Source of the DNA: an uncultured Lachnospiraceae bacterium
GTDB taxonomy: Bacteria > Bacillota > Clostridia > Lachnospirales > Lachnospiraceae
Reading direction: 5' to 3'
Length of the DNA: 64,000 bases
Assembly: GCA_910587155.1 (NCBI GenBank)
Contig: CAJULA010000006.1
Span: 64,872 to 128,871 of the forward strand
Numbering within the stretch: the first letter of the stretch is position 1; every line of letters starts with the position of its first letter. Below are positions 1 through 8,706 of this stretch, in pieces. The notes under the pieces are model-generated. The model was not told where the DNA came from. It worked only from the letters and a program-made list of their open reading frames with translations, and did not search any database. The position numbers and the translations under genes are program-made.

Positions 1-276
1 GCATCGGCGGGGACAAAGGTGATTGCATCGGCAGAGGGTGTTGTGGCTTTGGTAGAGGATGATTCGCTCTATGGGCACAGGATTACGATAGACCATCAGA
101 ATGGTTATATGTCTATTTACAGATCGGCTTCCGAACCGGCGGTGACGCAGGGGCAGGAAGTGCAGTCCGGCACCACCCTGTATGAGATGCAGTCTCCGGA
201 TCAGAAGTTCGGTTATCAGATAACGCAGGAAGGTACGTTGATAGATCCGCTGGATCTGTTGGAAGTATACGGTTAG
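1..276 (+). CDS. M23 (LytM-type) peptidase, C-terminal end (partial)
   Basis: The reading frame is open from the window edge to a stop at 274-276, so only the last 91 residues are visible. They show the typical end of a peptidase M23 beta-sheet domain: SAEGVVALVEDD, a GHRITIDHQNG strand like the GxxVxIDHGxG stretch of LytM enzymes, YMSIYRSAS, and the VTQGQEVQSGTT turn. The catalytic HxH is not clearly retained (IDHQNG only), so the domain may be degenerate. The bactofilin gene starts 10 nt downstream; M23 peptidases and bactofilins often form a pair in which the cytoskeletal protein positions the wall enzyme. The family call is by pattern; activity is uncertain. Confidence 0.7.
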   Translation, partial: ASAGTKVIASAEGVVALVEDDSLYGHRITIDHQNGYMSIYRSASEPAVTQGQEVQSGTTLYEMQSPDQKFGYQITQEGTLIDPLDLLEVYG

Positions 277-286
277 GAGGGGAACT

Positions 287-838
287 ATGTTAAAAAAGAA
301 AGAAAACAATGACAATCAGTTTTCAAAAATCAAAAGTATTATCGGGCAGGATGCCGTATTTGAAGGTACGCTGCAGGCCAAGGAGACCACGAGAGTGGAT
401 GGGCTGATCAAAGGGGACGTAAAGATTGACACCGTGCTGGTACTGGGACTCACCGGAAAGATCGTGGGCAATGTCCAGGCGGCTACCATTATGATAGGCG
501 GTACGGTGGAAGGCGATCTGGTTGCAACGGATAAGATTACGATTTCCGCTACCGGAAAAGTGACCGGTAACCTGCATACGAAAAAGCTGGTTGTGGATGA
601 GAACGCGGTATTCTTCGGGCAGTGCTTTATGGGTGATCATGCACCTGCACGGCCCGAACCGGAAACGGCTCAGACCCCGGCTCCTGCTCCTTTAAAGGCT
701 GCTGAACAGAGCAGCCAGGAGTACCGCAGGACACCGAGAGCAAAGGCGGCGGATCCCGGGGAATATCCCAAGGCGGTCAGAAGCAGAACCGCGGATGAGA
801 TAAAATCCGCAGATGACGGACGGGCTGCCGGAGAATAG
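287..838 (+). CDS. Bactofilin (polymer-forming cytoskeletal protein)
   Basis: 183 aa. Residues about 18-115 form the repetitive beta-helix of bactofilins: alternating short hydrophobic strands with glycine turns, for example FEGTLQAKETTRVDGLIKG, then VEGDLVATDKITISATGKV. The C-terminal 65 residues are a Pro/Ala- and charge-rich tail, as is usual for the family. Bactofilins polymerise without nucleotide into filaments that scaffold wall-remodelling enzymes. The start is set by GGAGGGG at 277-283, 3-4 nt before ATG 287. The gene sits 10 nt after an M23 peptidase end, so the two are probably co-transcribed, and it ends before a strong hairpin terminator. Confidence 0.9.
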   Translation: MLKKKENNDNQFSKIKSIIGQDAVFEGTLQAKETTRVDGLIKGDVKIDTVLVLGLTGKIVGNVQAATIMIGGTVEGDLVATDKITISATGKVTGNLHTKKLVVDENAVFFGQCFMGDHAPARPEPETAQTPAPAPLKAAEQSSQEYRRTPRAKAADPGEYPKAVRSRTADEIKSADDGRAAGE

Positions 839-867
839 ATACATAGGAAACTGCAATGACGACATAC

Positions 868-899
868 AAAAAGAATCCTGCCAGGCAGGATTCTTTTTG
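868..899. terminator. Bidirectional terminator between bactofilin and yerC-like genes
   Basis: Perfect palindrome: AAAGAATCCTGCC followed at once by its complement, flanked by A and T runs on both sides. It serves the rightward bactofilin transcript and the leftward TrpR-like gene. Confidence 0.85.
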
Positions 900-911
900 A
901 CTTTTATGGGT

Positions 912-1208
912 TCAGGAATTCTCCTCATGTTGTCGGCCAAAGACCAGGTCGTAACCGCCGTTGCCATAATTCAGGGAACGATTGACCCGGCTGATGGTAG
1001 CGGTGGAAGCCCCTGTTTTTTCCGCGATATCCAGATAGGTTCTGTGTTCGCGCAGCATGGCGGCAACCTCAAAGCGCTGGGAGAGAGAGAGCAGCTCATT
1101 GACTGTACAGAGATCTTCAAAAAAGCTGTAACATTCTTCCTTTGAATGTAAGTGCAGGATACCGTCAAATAAATGATCCACCGCTTCTGTCTTGATTGTT
1201 CTGTTCAT
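912..1208 (-). CDS. YerC/YecD family TrpR-like transcriptional regulator
   Basis: 98 aa from ATG at 1206-1208, which has an AAGGAGGAAT ribosome-binding site just upstream. The longer open frame to 1310 runs over the opposite-strand promoter region and is not used. The protein has the TrpR-like helix-turn-helix: LCTVNELLSLSQRFEVAAML followed by YLDIAEKTGASTATISRVNR, where the recognition helix is TATISRVNRSL. YerC proteins are small all-helical DNA-binding proteins of Firmicutes, and the ligand is unknown. It is convergent with the bactofilin gene and divergent from the sugar-uptake cluster. Confidence 0.88.
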   Translation of the reverse strand: MNRTIKTEAVDHLFDGILHLHSKEECYSFFEDLCTVNELLSLSQRFEVAAMLREHRTYLDIAEKTGASTATISRVNRSLNYGNGGYDLVFGRQHEENS

Positions 1209-1303
1209 AGATTCCTCCTTATCAGATGCAAAGAGAATGGGCGATTCTTTATATTTTAACATATTAAAGTTTTGAAGTAAAGACCGGAAAAACCAAAAAT
1301 CCC

Positions 1304-1332
1304 TTGTCATGTAGTTCCAAAAACTATATACT
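1304..1332 (+). promoter_or_regulatory. Promoter for the DUF1836 / sugar-sensor operon
   Basis: TTGTCA (1304-1309), 17-nt spacer, TATACT (1327-1332), about 50 nt before the DUF1836 start codon. Confidence 0.6.
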
Positions 1333-1387
1333 ATGTCTGAGGAAACGCTGATTGCATCAGTGGTTCCGTGAGAAAGGGGTGCAGTCT

Positions 1388-2038
1388 ATGACACTGGATA
1401 CGAAAGATCTTTTGAACAGCATAATGGCCAGTTTTGACCGGATCGGGTTTATCAGGACGGAGGATATCCCGGATATTGATCTCTATATGGATCAGGTGAC
1501 GACTTTTATGGATGAGAAGCTGAAAAATACGACCCGGGATCCGGAGCATGACAAGATACTGACCAAGACCATGATTAATAATTATGCCAAGAACAATCTG
1601 CTTCCCCCTCCCATAAAAAAGAAATATTCCAAGGAGCATATGCTGCTTCTCATTTTTATTTATTATTATAAGAATATTTTGTCCATCACGGACATTCAGA
1701 CACTTCTGCGGCCCATCACACAGCAGTATTTTGGCGCCGGAGAAAAGGCGAAGGGCCGGGTGGACTTAGAGTCGATCTATCGGGAAGTGTTCAGTCTGCA
1801 GGAAGAGCAGGTGGAGCATCTGAAAAAGGATGTTTACAGGAAATATAAAAATGCCGAGGGTTCTTTTCAGGATGTGCCGGAGGGGCAGAGGGACTTTCTG
1901 CGGAAATTTGCTTTTATCTGTTATCTCAGCTTTGATGTCTACGTGAAGAAGCTGCTGATCGAAAAAGTGATCGACAGTATGGGAGAGGAGGCGGAAGAAC
2001 GGGCCGCCGGTAAAACGAGAGAGAGGAAAAAGGATTAA
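1388..2038 (+). CDS. DUF1836 domain-containing protein
   Basis: 216 aa from ATG 1388 (GAAAGGGG about 10 nt upstream); the open frame to 1352 has no ribosome-binding site. Content is mostly helical: LLNSIMASFDRIGFI at the N-terminus, NLLPPPIKKKYSKEHMLLLIFIYYYK in the middle, which is typical of DUF1836, and a basic tail. The middle resembles a winged-helix or MerR-like fold in which NYxKxxLxPPPxKKKYxxxHI is the family signature. Function is unknown; DNA binding is an inference. It ends 7 nt before the sugar-sensor gene, so it may be co-transcribed with it. Confidence 0.8.
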   Translation: MTLDTKDLLNSIMASFDRIGFIRTEDIPDIDLYMDQVTTFMDEKLKNTTRDPEHDKILTKTMINNYAKNNLLPPPIKKKYSKEHMLLLIFIYYYKNILSITDIQTLLRPITQQYFGAGEKAKGRVDLESIYREVFSLQEEQVEHLKKDVYRKYKNAEGSFQDVPEGQRDFLRKFAFICYLSFDVYVKKLLIEKVIDSMGEEAEERAAGKTRERKKD

Positions 2039-2045
2039 GGGAAAT

Positions 2046-3116
2046 ATGATGGATGACAGCGGCGGAAAAAAGACAGGACAGGCGCCCGGCGGCCATGGCA
2101 GCAGGGCGGTTTTTATCGGCTGTCTCGGCTGTGTGGCTGCCATTTTACTGATTACTCTTGGAAGTATGGTGGTTTTCAGAGAGAATATGCTGCGCAATAC
2201 GAGACTTTTGGAGGATACGGGGTATGAGCGTTATGAAGATTATTATGTAATGATCACATCGGATGATGATTCCGCGTTCTGGCAGTCTGTCTATGAGAGT
2301 GCCCGCAGAGAAGGGATGGAAAAGGGGGCCTGCGTGGAGATGATCGGCAGGAATCTGAGCACCGGTTACTCCAAAGAGGAGCTGCTGCATATTGCCATCG
2401 CATCGGGGGTGGATGGGATCATTCTGGAGGCCGATGAGTCTGAGGCTACGGCAGAGTGTCTGCGGGAGGCCTGGGAAAGGGAGATTCCCGTGGTGACTGT
2501 GCTGGAGGATGACAGTCAGGGAAACCGCAGAAGTTTTGTAGGCGTGAGTTATTACAACCTGGGCAGAGAATATGGCAGACAGGTACTTGCCATCCGTGAC
2601 AGGAAAGTGGAGGACATTCTTGTACTGATGAGCGCAGAGGCGCGGGATACCAGCCAGAATATTATTTTTTCCGGTATTCAGGAGACGCTGGCGCAGGAGG
2701 GAGAGCACGGTATTTCGGTGCGGGCCGCTGCCGTGGAAAATCAGGGTGCCTTTGACGCGGAAGAATCCATCCGCGACATTTTTATGGAAGAAGCACTGCC
2801 GGATGTCATTATCTGCCTGGATGAGATATCGACATCCTGTGCCTATCAGGCGGTGGTGGATTATAATAAGGTAGGACTGATTGACATCATCGGATATTAT
2901 GATTCGGAAACCATTCTGCGCGCCATTGAGCGCAATGTGGTGCGCGCCACCATTTCCATTGATACCCGGGAAATGGGCAGCAGCTGTGTGGCGGCCCTGG
3001 ATGAATACCGAAAAAACGGATATGTCAGCGAATATTTCAGCGTGGGCACCAGTCTGATTACCACGGAGAATGTAGGAGCGTATCTGGGAGGCAGAGAAAG
3101 TGAAGAAAATCCGTAA
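2046..3116 (+). CDS. Membrane-anchored sugar-binding-type sensor protein
   Basis: 356 aa. One N-terminal membrane segment (residues about 21-44) is followed by a periplasmic-binding-protein (Peripla_BP_4, ribose/xylose type) domain at about 60-345, including IASGVDGIILEADE, VVTVLEDDSQGNRRSFVGV and LPDVIICLDEISTSCA. There is no clear lipobox, so it is probably a signal-anchor protein exposed outside the cell. It overlaps the histidine kinase gene by 17 nt. Family knowledge: XylFII-LytS-YesN three-component systems use such a protein to present sugar to the kinase. I infer a sensing rather than a transport role. ATG 2049 is an alternative start. Confidence 0.82.
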   Translation: MMDDSGGKKTGQAPGGHGSRAVFIGCLGCVAAILLITLGSMVVFRENMLRNTRLLEDTGYERYEDYYVMITSDDDSAFWQSVYESARREGMEKGACVEMIGRNLSTGYSKEELLHIAIASGVDGIILEADESEATAECLREAWEREIPVVTVLEDDSQGNRRSFVGVSYYNLGREYGRQVLAIRDRKVEDILVLMSAEARDTSQNIIFSGIQETLAQEGEHGISVRAAAVENQGAFDAEESIRDIFMEEALPDVIICLDEISTSCAYQAVVDYNKVGLIDIIGYYDSETILRAIERNVVRATISIDTREMGSSCVAALDEYRKNGYVSEYFSVGTSLITTENVGAYLGGRESEENP

Positions 3117-4590
3117 ACATTCCATCCGTAACAAAATGATGCTGGTATTTGTTACCACGACGATGATCCTGCTGCTCATCAACCTGTTTATGTATGCCAA
3201 TGTCAATCATATGATCAATCGCCTGGATGAAGTCTATGTGAGCAATATCAGCCTCAACGAACTGGCGGACACGCTTCTTCGGGTACAGACCAGTATGACT
3301 GATTATCTGAACACGAGGACGAGCGATGCCATGGAAGATTATTACCGCAATGAACAGGATTATTCGCAGCTTGTATCCGGGCTGAACGATCAGATATACG
3401 GCAATGATCTGATGCTGATGGAAAGAAATATACGGCATATGTCAGAAGAATATCTGGAACTGACCGGGCAGACGATCGACGCCAAGCGGGGCGGCAATGT
3501 GGAAAAAGTTAAGGCCCGTTATGAAAAGGCCACGGAGATCTATGGATATATCAGTACTTATATTTACAGCCTGAATAATGAACAGTTCCGTATCAATTCC
3601 GGAAGTTATCAGGCACTGTCCATATCCATGCACTATCTGGAATGGATCAATGTGGCGGCGCTGCTGCTGGTGGGTGTCTGTAATCTGCTGCTGATCATTC
3701 TGCTGACAGGCACCATCACCAGTCCGCTGCAGCGGCTGGCAGGCACGGCGGATCAGGTGGCCAGAGGCAATCTGGATGTGGCGCTGCTGCCGGTGACGAC
3801 AGAGGATGAGGTGGGCGTGGTGAGCAAGGCCTTTAACTCCATGGTCGTCAGTATCCGGGATTATATTGACAGGCTCAGAAAGAGCATGGAGACGGAAAAT
3901 ACCATGAAGGAAAAGGAACTGATGATGGAGACGCATCTGAAGGATGCGCAGATCAAATATCTGCAGGCGCAGATCAATCCCCATTTTCTGTTCAATACGC
4001 TAAATGCGGGCGCGCAGCTTGCCATGATGGAAGGTGCGGAGCGGACCTATCGTTATGTCCAGAACGTGGCGGATTTTTTCCGCTATAATGTCAAGAAGAA
4101 TAATGAGACTGTGTCTCTGCGGCAGGAGATCGCGCTTGTGGATACCTATATCTATATTCTCAATGTACGGTTCTCCGGCGACATCCATTTCAGAAAGGAA
4201 GTGGATGAGAGCCTTTTGGATGTACAGGTCCCGAGCATGATTCTCCAGCCTATCGTGGAAAACAGCGTCAACTATGGGATCCGCAATATCGACTGGGAGG
4301 GTGAAATCTGCCTGTCGGTCTATCGGATGAATGATGCGGTTTGCATCAGTGTCAAAGATAACGGCATCGGTATCTCTGAGGACAAGATTGAAAAGATTTT
4401 AAACAGCCGTCTGAGGCCGGCAGAACTGTCCGCGGATTCCAATGGGATCGGCCTGGACAATGTGATCGGACGTCTGCGTCTGTTTTTAAATGAAACCGAT
4501 GTGATTTCCATTCTCAGCGAGGGGGAGAACAAAGGGACAGAAGTGCTGATCTATATTCCTGTCAGGGAAGGGGAGTACGAAGATGTATAA
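3100..4590 (+). CDS. Sensor histidine kinase, YesM/LytS type
   Basis: 496 aa, GTG start at 3100 behind GGGAGG at 3086-3092. Order: TM1 (about 14-33), an extracellular helical region, TM2 (about 187-209), HAMP (about 207-258), coiled coil, His_kinase domain with INPHFLFNTLN (phospho-acceptor His295), then HATPase_c with PIVENSVNYGI (N box), VKDNGIGIS (G1) and SNGIGLDNV (G2). It acts in the membrane and phosphorylates the AraC-type regulator encoded next; the two genes overlap by 8 nt. It probably reads the sugar-loaded binding protein encoded upstream. Confidence 0.93.
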   Translation: MKKIRKHSIRNKMMLVFVTTTMILLLINLFMYANVNHMINRLDEVYVSNISLNELADTLLRVQTSMTDYLNTRTSDAMEDYYRNEQDYSQLVSGLNDQIYGNDLMLMERNIRHMSEEYLELTGQTIDAKRGGNVEKVKARYEKATEIYGYISTYIYSLNNEQFRINSGSYQALSISMHYLEWINVAALLLVGVCNLLLIILLTGTITSPLQRLAGTADQVARGNLDVALLPVTTEDEVGVVSKAFNSMVVSIRDYIDRLRKSMETENTMKEKELMMETHLKDAQIKYLQAQINPHFLFNTLNAGAQLAMMEGAERTYRYVQNVADFFRYNVKKNNETVSLRQEIALVDTYIYILNVRFSGDIHFRKEVDESLLDVQVPSMILQPIVENSVNYGIRNIDWEGEICLSVYRMNDAVCISVKDNGIGISEDKIEKILNSRLRPAELSADSNGIGLDNVIGRLRLFLNETDVISILSEGENKGTEVLIYIPVREGEYEDV

Positions 4591-6178
4591 AATCATGCTG
4601 GCGGATGACGAAGGGATCGTAATAGATTCTCTGAAATTTATTATAGAAAAGGAATTTGCCGCAGACTGCATTGTGGAATTTGCCAAGACCGGCAGGAGTG
4701 TCATCGAACTGGCGGAGAACTTCCGGCCGGATATCGCGGTGATGGACATTCAGATGCCGGGCATCAACGGTATTGACGCCATGCGTGAGATCAGAGAGGC
4801 CAATTCCCATACGGTTTTTATCATTATGTCGGCTTACGATAAATTTGATTACGCCAAGGAGGCCATCAATCTGGGTGTGCTGGAGTATTTAAACAAGCCT
4901 GTCGGAAGGGAAAAAATCGTGCAGGTACTGCGGCGGGCCATGGCCATGATCGACCGGGACAGAGAGAAGCGCAGTCAGGATCTGCTGATCCGGGAAAAGA
5001 TGGAGACAGTTATCCCCATCATTGAAAACGGCCTGATCCAGAACCTGCTGTATCACGAATACTTTCAGGAGGACATCGAAAATTTCAAAAATTTGCTGGG
5101 CATCCGGGAGGATTATGCCTATATGGCGGCGCTTGTGTGTGGGGAGACACAGGAGGGCAATCATATGACGAACGCAGTGGGCGCCAGCATCCGTGTGCAG
5201 AATGCCTACAAGGAGATTCGGGAAGTGACGGATGAATACCTGCCGGGCATTATGGGGGCGGTGATGGCCAACAAGATTGCCGTACTGATCCCCTGCCGGG
5301 AAGCGAAGATGGAATATAATGAAAGAATCCTGCTGATCGAGAAAGCGCGGGAACTGGCGCGGAAGCTGAAGGCACGGACGGATGTGGCGTTTCGGGTGGG
5401 GATCGGGTCCGTCAAGCAGATGCACGAGGTGGCAGAGTCTTATAATGAAGCGCTCAATGCCCTTGTGCAGTCGACGAGCCGGGTGGCTCATGTGGACGAT
5501 GCGCCGGTAGGTATCCTGTATGAAGAAAATTATCCCAGAGAAACGGAGAAAATGCTGTTTGAACTGACGGAAAAGGGCGATGTAAAAGGCGTGGTGGCAG
5601 AGGCCGGACGTTTCTTTGACTGGATGGAAGAAAGCTATGGCGCTTATATGATGGATATCAAACTGAAGAGTCTGGAATTTGTACTACGGGCGGAACGTAT
5701 TTCTTATGAGAGCGGCGGCGGCTTTTACCATTTCCGGAGCCGGCAGGACTATCTGCCCACGCTGATGGAGCTGCAGAGTCTGGAAGAGGTGCGGGCCTGG
5801 TTTTCGGAAAAGATGGAAAATGCCTGTCGCAATGTGGCGGTCAAAAAGGAGTCTCCGTCCGGCAGCATCGTGGAAAAAGCCAGAGCCTATATTGACAGCC
5901 ATTACCGCAACAAAGATCTTTCTCTGGATGAGGTTTCCCGCACCGTGGATATCAGTCCGTATTATTTCAGCAAAATATTCAAGGAAGAAACCGGACGCAA
6001 TTTTGTCGAATATGTGACGGATATCCGTATTGGGAGGGCAAGAGAGCTGCTGCTTTCCAGCGATATGTCCATGAAGGAGATCTGCGGTGAGGTCGGCTAC
6101 GGTGATCCCAATTATTTCAGCCGTATCTTTAAGAAACATGCGGGAGTGACACCGACCGAGTACAAGGAGAAGAAATAG
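4583..6178 (+). CDS. Response regulator with AraC-type DNA-binding domain (YesN type)
   Basis: 531 aa. Receiver domain about 3-120 with the acidic pair DDE (residues 8-10), phospho-acceptor Asp55 in AVMDIQMPG, and the conserved Lys in LNKPVG. A middle region of about 300 residues is typical of YesN proteins. The C-terminus (about 430-528) holds two AraC helix-turn-helix units: LSLDEVSRTVDISPYYFSKI and MSMKEICGEVGYGDPNYFSR. It is translationally coupled to the kinase (8-nt overlap). Its likely target is the adjacent sugar transporter operon. Confidence 0.93.
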   Translation: MYKIMLADDEGIVIDSLKFIIEKEFAADCIVEFAKTGRSVIELAENFRPDIAVMDIQMPGINGIDAMREIREANSHTVFIIMSAYDKFDYAKEAINLGVLEYLNKPVGREKIVQVLRRAMAMIDRDREKRSQDLLIREKMETVIPIIENGLIQNLLYHEYFQEDIENFKNLLGIREDYAYMAALVCGETQEGNHMTNAVGASIRVQNAYKEIREVTDEYLPGIMGAVMANKIAVLIPCREAKMEYNERILLIEKARELARKLKARTDVAFRVGIGSVKQMHEVAESYNEALNALVQSTSRVAHVDDAPVGILYEENYPRETEKMLFELTEKGDVKGVVAEAGRFFDWMEESYGAYMMDIKLKSLEFVLRAERISYESGGGFYHFRSRQDYLPTLMELQSLEEVRAWFSEKMENACRNVAVKKESPSGSIVEKARAYIDSHYRNKDLSLDEVSRTVDISPYYFSKIFKEETGRNFVEYVTDIRIGRARELLLSSDMSMKEICGEVGYGDPNYFSRIFKKHAGVTPTEYKEKK

Positions 6179-6179
6179 A

Positions 6180-7232
6180 ATGAAGCGATGGAAGATATAT
6201 GCCTGCCTGCTCTTTGTCCTGCTGCTTCTGGGCGGCTGTGCCAAAAGCCAGGAGGGGACTGCGCAGGAAGAGGGAGAGGCGGAGGATAAGCTGCAGATCG
6301 GGATGAGCTTTGATTCTTTTGTGATCGAGCGCTGGCAGCGCGACCGGGACGTATTTGTCTCTACGGCCAAGGAGATGGGGGCGGAAGTCAATGTACAGAA
6401 TGCCAATGGCAGCATTGAGGAACAGATTGCTCAGATCGAGTACTTTATTGACAAAGAGATGGATGTGATTGTTATTATCTGTATTGATTCCGATACCCTT
6501 GGCGATGTGGTGCGGCGGGCCAGGGACGCGGGAATCAAAATTATCGCTTATGACCGCCTGATTAAGAACAGTGATGTCGATCTGTATATTTCTTTCGATA
6601 ATGAGGCGGTGGGAGAGATGATGGGCCGGGGAATTGTCAGCAGTGGTATGGATGTTGGGAGTGTGCTGATGCTTGGCGGGCCTTTAGCGGATAACAATGT
6701 GTCCCTGGTGGAACGGGGCTTTATAAAAGTAATGCGGGAAAATCACATCGAAGTCCTGGACAGGATGCATGCGGACGGCTGGAAAGCGGAGCTGGGGGCA
6801 GAATACATTTATGAGCATATGGACATGGTGGAGCGTGCGGATGCCATTATGTGCGGCAATGATGACATCGCCACGGCAGTCGTGCGTGCGCTGGCGGAAA
6901 AACGGCTGGCCGGCAAGATGGGGGTGGTGGGACAGGACGCGGATCTGGCGGCCTGTCAGCGTATCGTGCAGGGGACCCAGATTATGACGGTTTACAAGCC
7001 GGTGGAAAAGCTGGCCAGGGAGGCGGCTCAGTGTGCCATCGCCCTGGGAGAGGGAAGGGAAGTGGAAACACAGGAGACCATTGACGACGGCAGCTATCTG
7101 GTGCCTTATGTGGCGCTGGAGCCGGTGAGTGTCTACCGGTATAATATGGATGAGGTGATTATAGGCAGCGGTTTTCACCTCAAAGAGGATGTGTACCTGA
7201 ACATGCCGGAGGGGCACGTGGAAAGTGAATAA
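6180..7232 (+). CDS. Sugar ABC transporter substrate-binding lipoprotein (XylF/ChvE-like)
   Basis: 350 aa, starting one base after the regulator stop. Signal peptide with lipobox LGGC (Cys20) shows it is a lipid-anchored extracellular protein. The Peripla_BP_4 domain covers about 38-300, with motifs shared with the next binding protein: GMSFDSFVIERWQRDRD, IICIDSDTLGDVV, IIAYDRLIKNSDVDLYISFD, and GVVGQDADLAACQRI. It is shorter than its neighbour (350 against 391 aa) and lacks that protein's Ala/Pro/Glu linker. It may be a second binding protein of the transporter or a sensor for the two-component system; co-transcription with the regulator favours sensing. Confidence 0.85.
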   Translation: MKRWKIYACLLFVLLLLGGCAKSQEGTAQEEGEAEDKLQIGMSFDSFVIERWQRDRDVFVSTAKEMGAEVNVQNANGSIEEQIAQIEYFIDKEMDVIVIICIDSDTLGDVVRRARDAGIKIIAYDRLIKNSDVDLYISFDNEAVGEMMGRGIVSSGMDVGSVLMLGGPLADNNVSLVERGFIKVMRENHIEVLDRMHADGWKAELGAEYIYEHMDMVERADAIMCGNDDIATAVVRALAEKRLAGKMGVVGQDADLAACQRIVQGTQIMTVYKPVEKLAREAAQCAIALGEGREVETQETIDDGSYLVPYVALEPVSVYRYNMDEVIIGSGFHLKEDVYLNMPEGHVESE

Positions 7233-7407
7233 CAGGACTAATTTGCGGCGTCTGGCGCAGGCAACACAAAAAAATGCTAGCACGCCGCTTATTATGTAAA
7301 ATCCGGGTTAAAAATATACAGAAAATCGCAAACATTTACTATTCTTTTTGTGATATATTTTAGATGTAGCCAAGAGTTACAAAATTTTACAGGGAGGAAA
7401 CAGTAAC
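7233..7407 (+). promoter_or_regulatory. Leader of the first sugar ABC operon
   Basis: The 175-nt gap holds an AT-rich stretch at 7300-7370 with a TATATT element near 7353 and only a weak -35 match. A regulator-dependent promoter is likely, and the ribosome-binding site GGGAGG lies at 7391-7396. No terminator is seen after the upstream gene. Confidence 0.35.
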
Positions 7408-8583
7408 ATGAAAAGAAAAGTTTTAACGGCTCTTTTAAGCGTAGCGATGGTTGCTACCATGCTGGTAGGCTGCGGCGGCAATGACAGTGCCCAGACTCCG
7501 GGAGAGACACCCGCACCTGCGGAAAGCGAAGCTCCGGCAGAGGACGCGGCGCCTGCGGAAGGCGGAGAAGATGCGGAAGCAGCAGCTCCGGCAGCAGGCG
7601 GTGAAGGCGGGCTGATCGGTGTGGCAATGCCTACCAAGGATTTGCAGAGATGGAATCAGGATGGTTCCAACATGGAAGCACAGCTCAAAGAAGCCGGCTA
7701 TGAAGTTGACTTACAGTATGCAAGCAATGATATCCAGACCCAGGTTTCTCAGATCGAGAATATGATCTCCAACGGCTGCAAGCTGCTGGTTGTCGCATCC
7801 ATCGACGGTGATTCCCTTGGTACGGTTCTGGCGCAGGCAAAGGAAGCAGGCGTTCCGGTTATCGCTTATGACCGTCTGATTATGAACTCCGACGCGGTAT
7901 CCTATTATGCAACGTTCGATAACTACATGGTAGGTACGGTTCAGGGCGAATATATCAGAGACGCGCTTGACCTCGAGAATGCAGAGGGACCTTTCAATAT
8001 CGAGCTGATCACAGGTGACCCGGGCGACAACAACGCAAGATTCTTCTTCGGCGGCGCAATGGATGTTCTGCAGCCTTACATTGATTCCGGCAAACTGGTT
8101 GTAAAATCCGGCCAGACTTCCTTCGAAGAATGTGCAACGGCTAACTGGGCAACAGAAGCGGCACAGTCCAGATTTGACGCGATCATCGCATCCAACTACT
8201 CTGACGGCACAAACCTTGACGCTGTACTGGCATCCAATGACTCTACGGCACTCGGCGTGGCAAACTCTCTGGCAGCTAACTACACCGGCGAGTATCCCGT
8301 GCTGACAGGTCAGGACTGTGATATTGCCAGCGTGAAGAACATGATCGCAGGAAAGCAGTCCATGTCCGTATTCAAAGATACCCGTGATCTGGCAACTCAG
8401 GTTGTTAAGATGGTAGACGCTATCATGAAGGGCGGCGAGGCACCTGTTAATGATACCGAAAGCTATGACAATGGTACAGGCGTAATTCCTTCTTACCTTT
8501 GCGAGCCCGTATTCGCAGACGTGAACAACTACAAAGAGCTGCTCATCGACTCCGGATACTATACAGAGGCAGATTTACAGTAA
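7408..8583 (+). CDS. Sugar ABC transporter substrate-binding lipoprotein (xylose/multiple-sugar type)
   Basis: 391 aa. Signal peptide with lipobox LVGC (Cys22), then an Ala/Pro/Glu-rich linker (about 27-65) that tethers the domain to the membrane lipid. Peripla_BP_4 domain about 66-380 with VAMPTKDLQRWNQDG, VASIDGDSLGTVLAQAKEAG, VIAYDRLIMNSDAVSYYATF, ELITGDPGDNNA and LTGQDCDIASVKNM. These match the ChvE/XylF group for aldose sugars; the exact sugar cannot be read from sequence. It is followed by a strong hairpin and then by the ATPase and permease genes, so it is the main binding protein of transporter 1. Confidence 0.92.
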   Translation: MKRKVLTALLSVAMVATMLVGCGGNDSAQTPGETPAPAESEAPAEDAAPAEGGEDAEAAAPAAGGEGGLIGVAMPTKDLQRWNQDGSNMEAQLKEAGYEVDLQYASNDIQTQVSQIENMISNGCKLLVVASIDGDSLGTVLAQAKEAGVPVIAYDRLIMNSDAVSYYATFDNYMVGTVQGEYIRDALDLENAEGPFNIELITGDPGDNNARFFFGGAMDVLQPYIDSGKLVVKSGQTSFEECATANWATEAAQSRFDAIIASNYSDGTNLDAVLASNDSTALGVANSLAANYTGEYPVLTGQDCDIASVKNMIAGKQSMSVFKDTRDLATQVVKMVDAIMKGGEAPVNDTESYDNGTGVIPSYLCEPVFADVNNYKELLIDSGYYTEADLQ

Positions 8584-8615
8584 GATCTTTGATTTGAAAC
8601 AGAATATGGTATTGG

Positions 8616-8640
8616 CAGGCGGGAGAAAGGCTCCCGCCTG
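8616..8640 (+). terminator. Hairpin between binding-protein and ATPase genes
   Basis: CAGGCGGGAG, 5-nt loop, CTCCCGCCTG, then TTTAGT. The T tract is poor, so partial termination or 3' end protection is more likely than a full stop. Such hairpins commonly raise binding-protein levels over the membrane components. Confidence 0.7.
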
Positions 8641-8706
8641 TTTAGTAAGAAGACCGGTATCTATGACCGGCGGCAAAAACTATATACATATGTGGGAGGG
8701 ATACAG

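Noticed and set aside
912..1310. Longer start for the TrpR-like regulator
   Set aside because: The extension covers the promoter of the opposite operon; ATG 1206-1208 has a strong AAGGAGG site.
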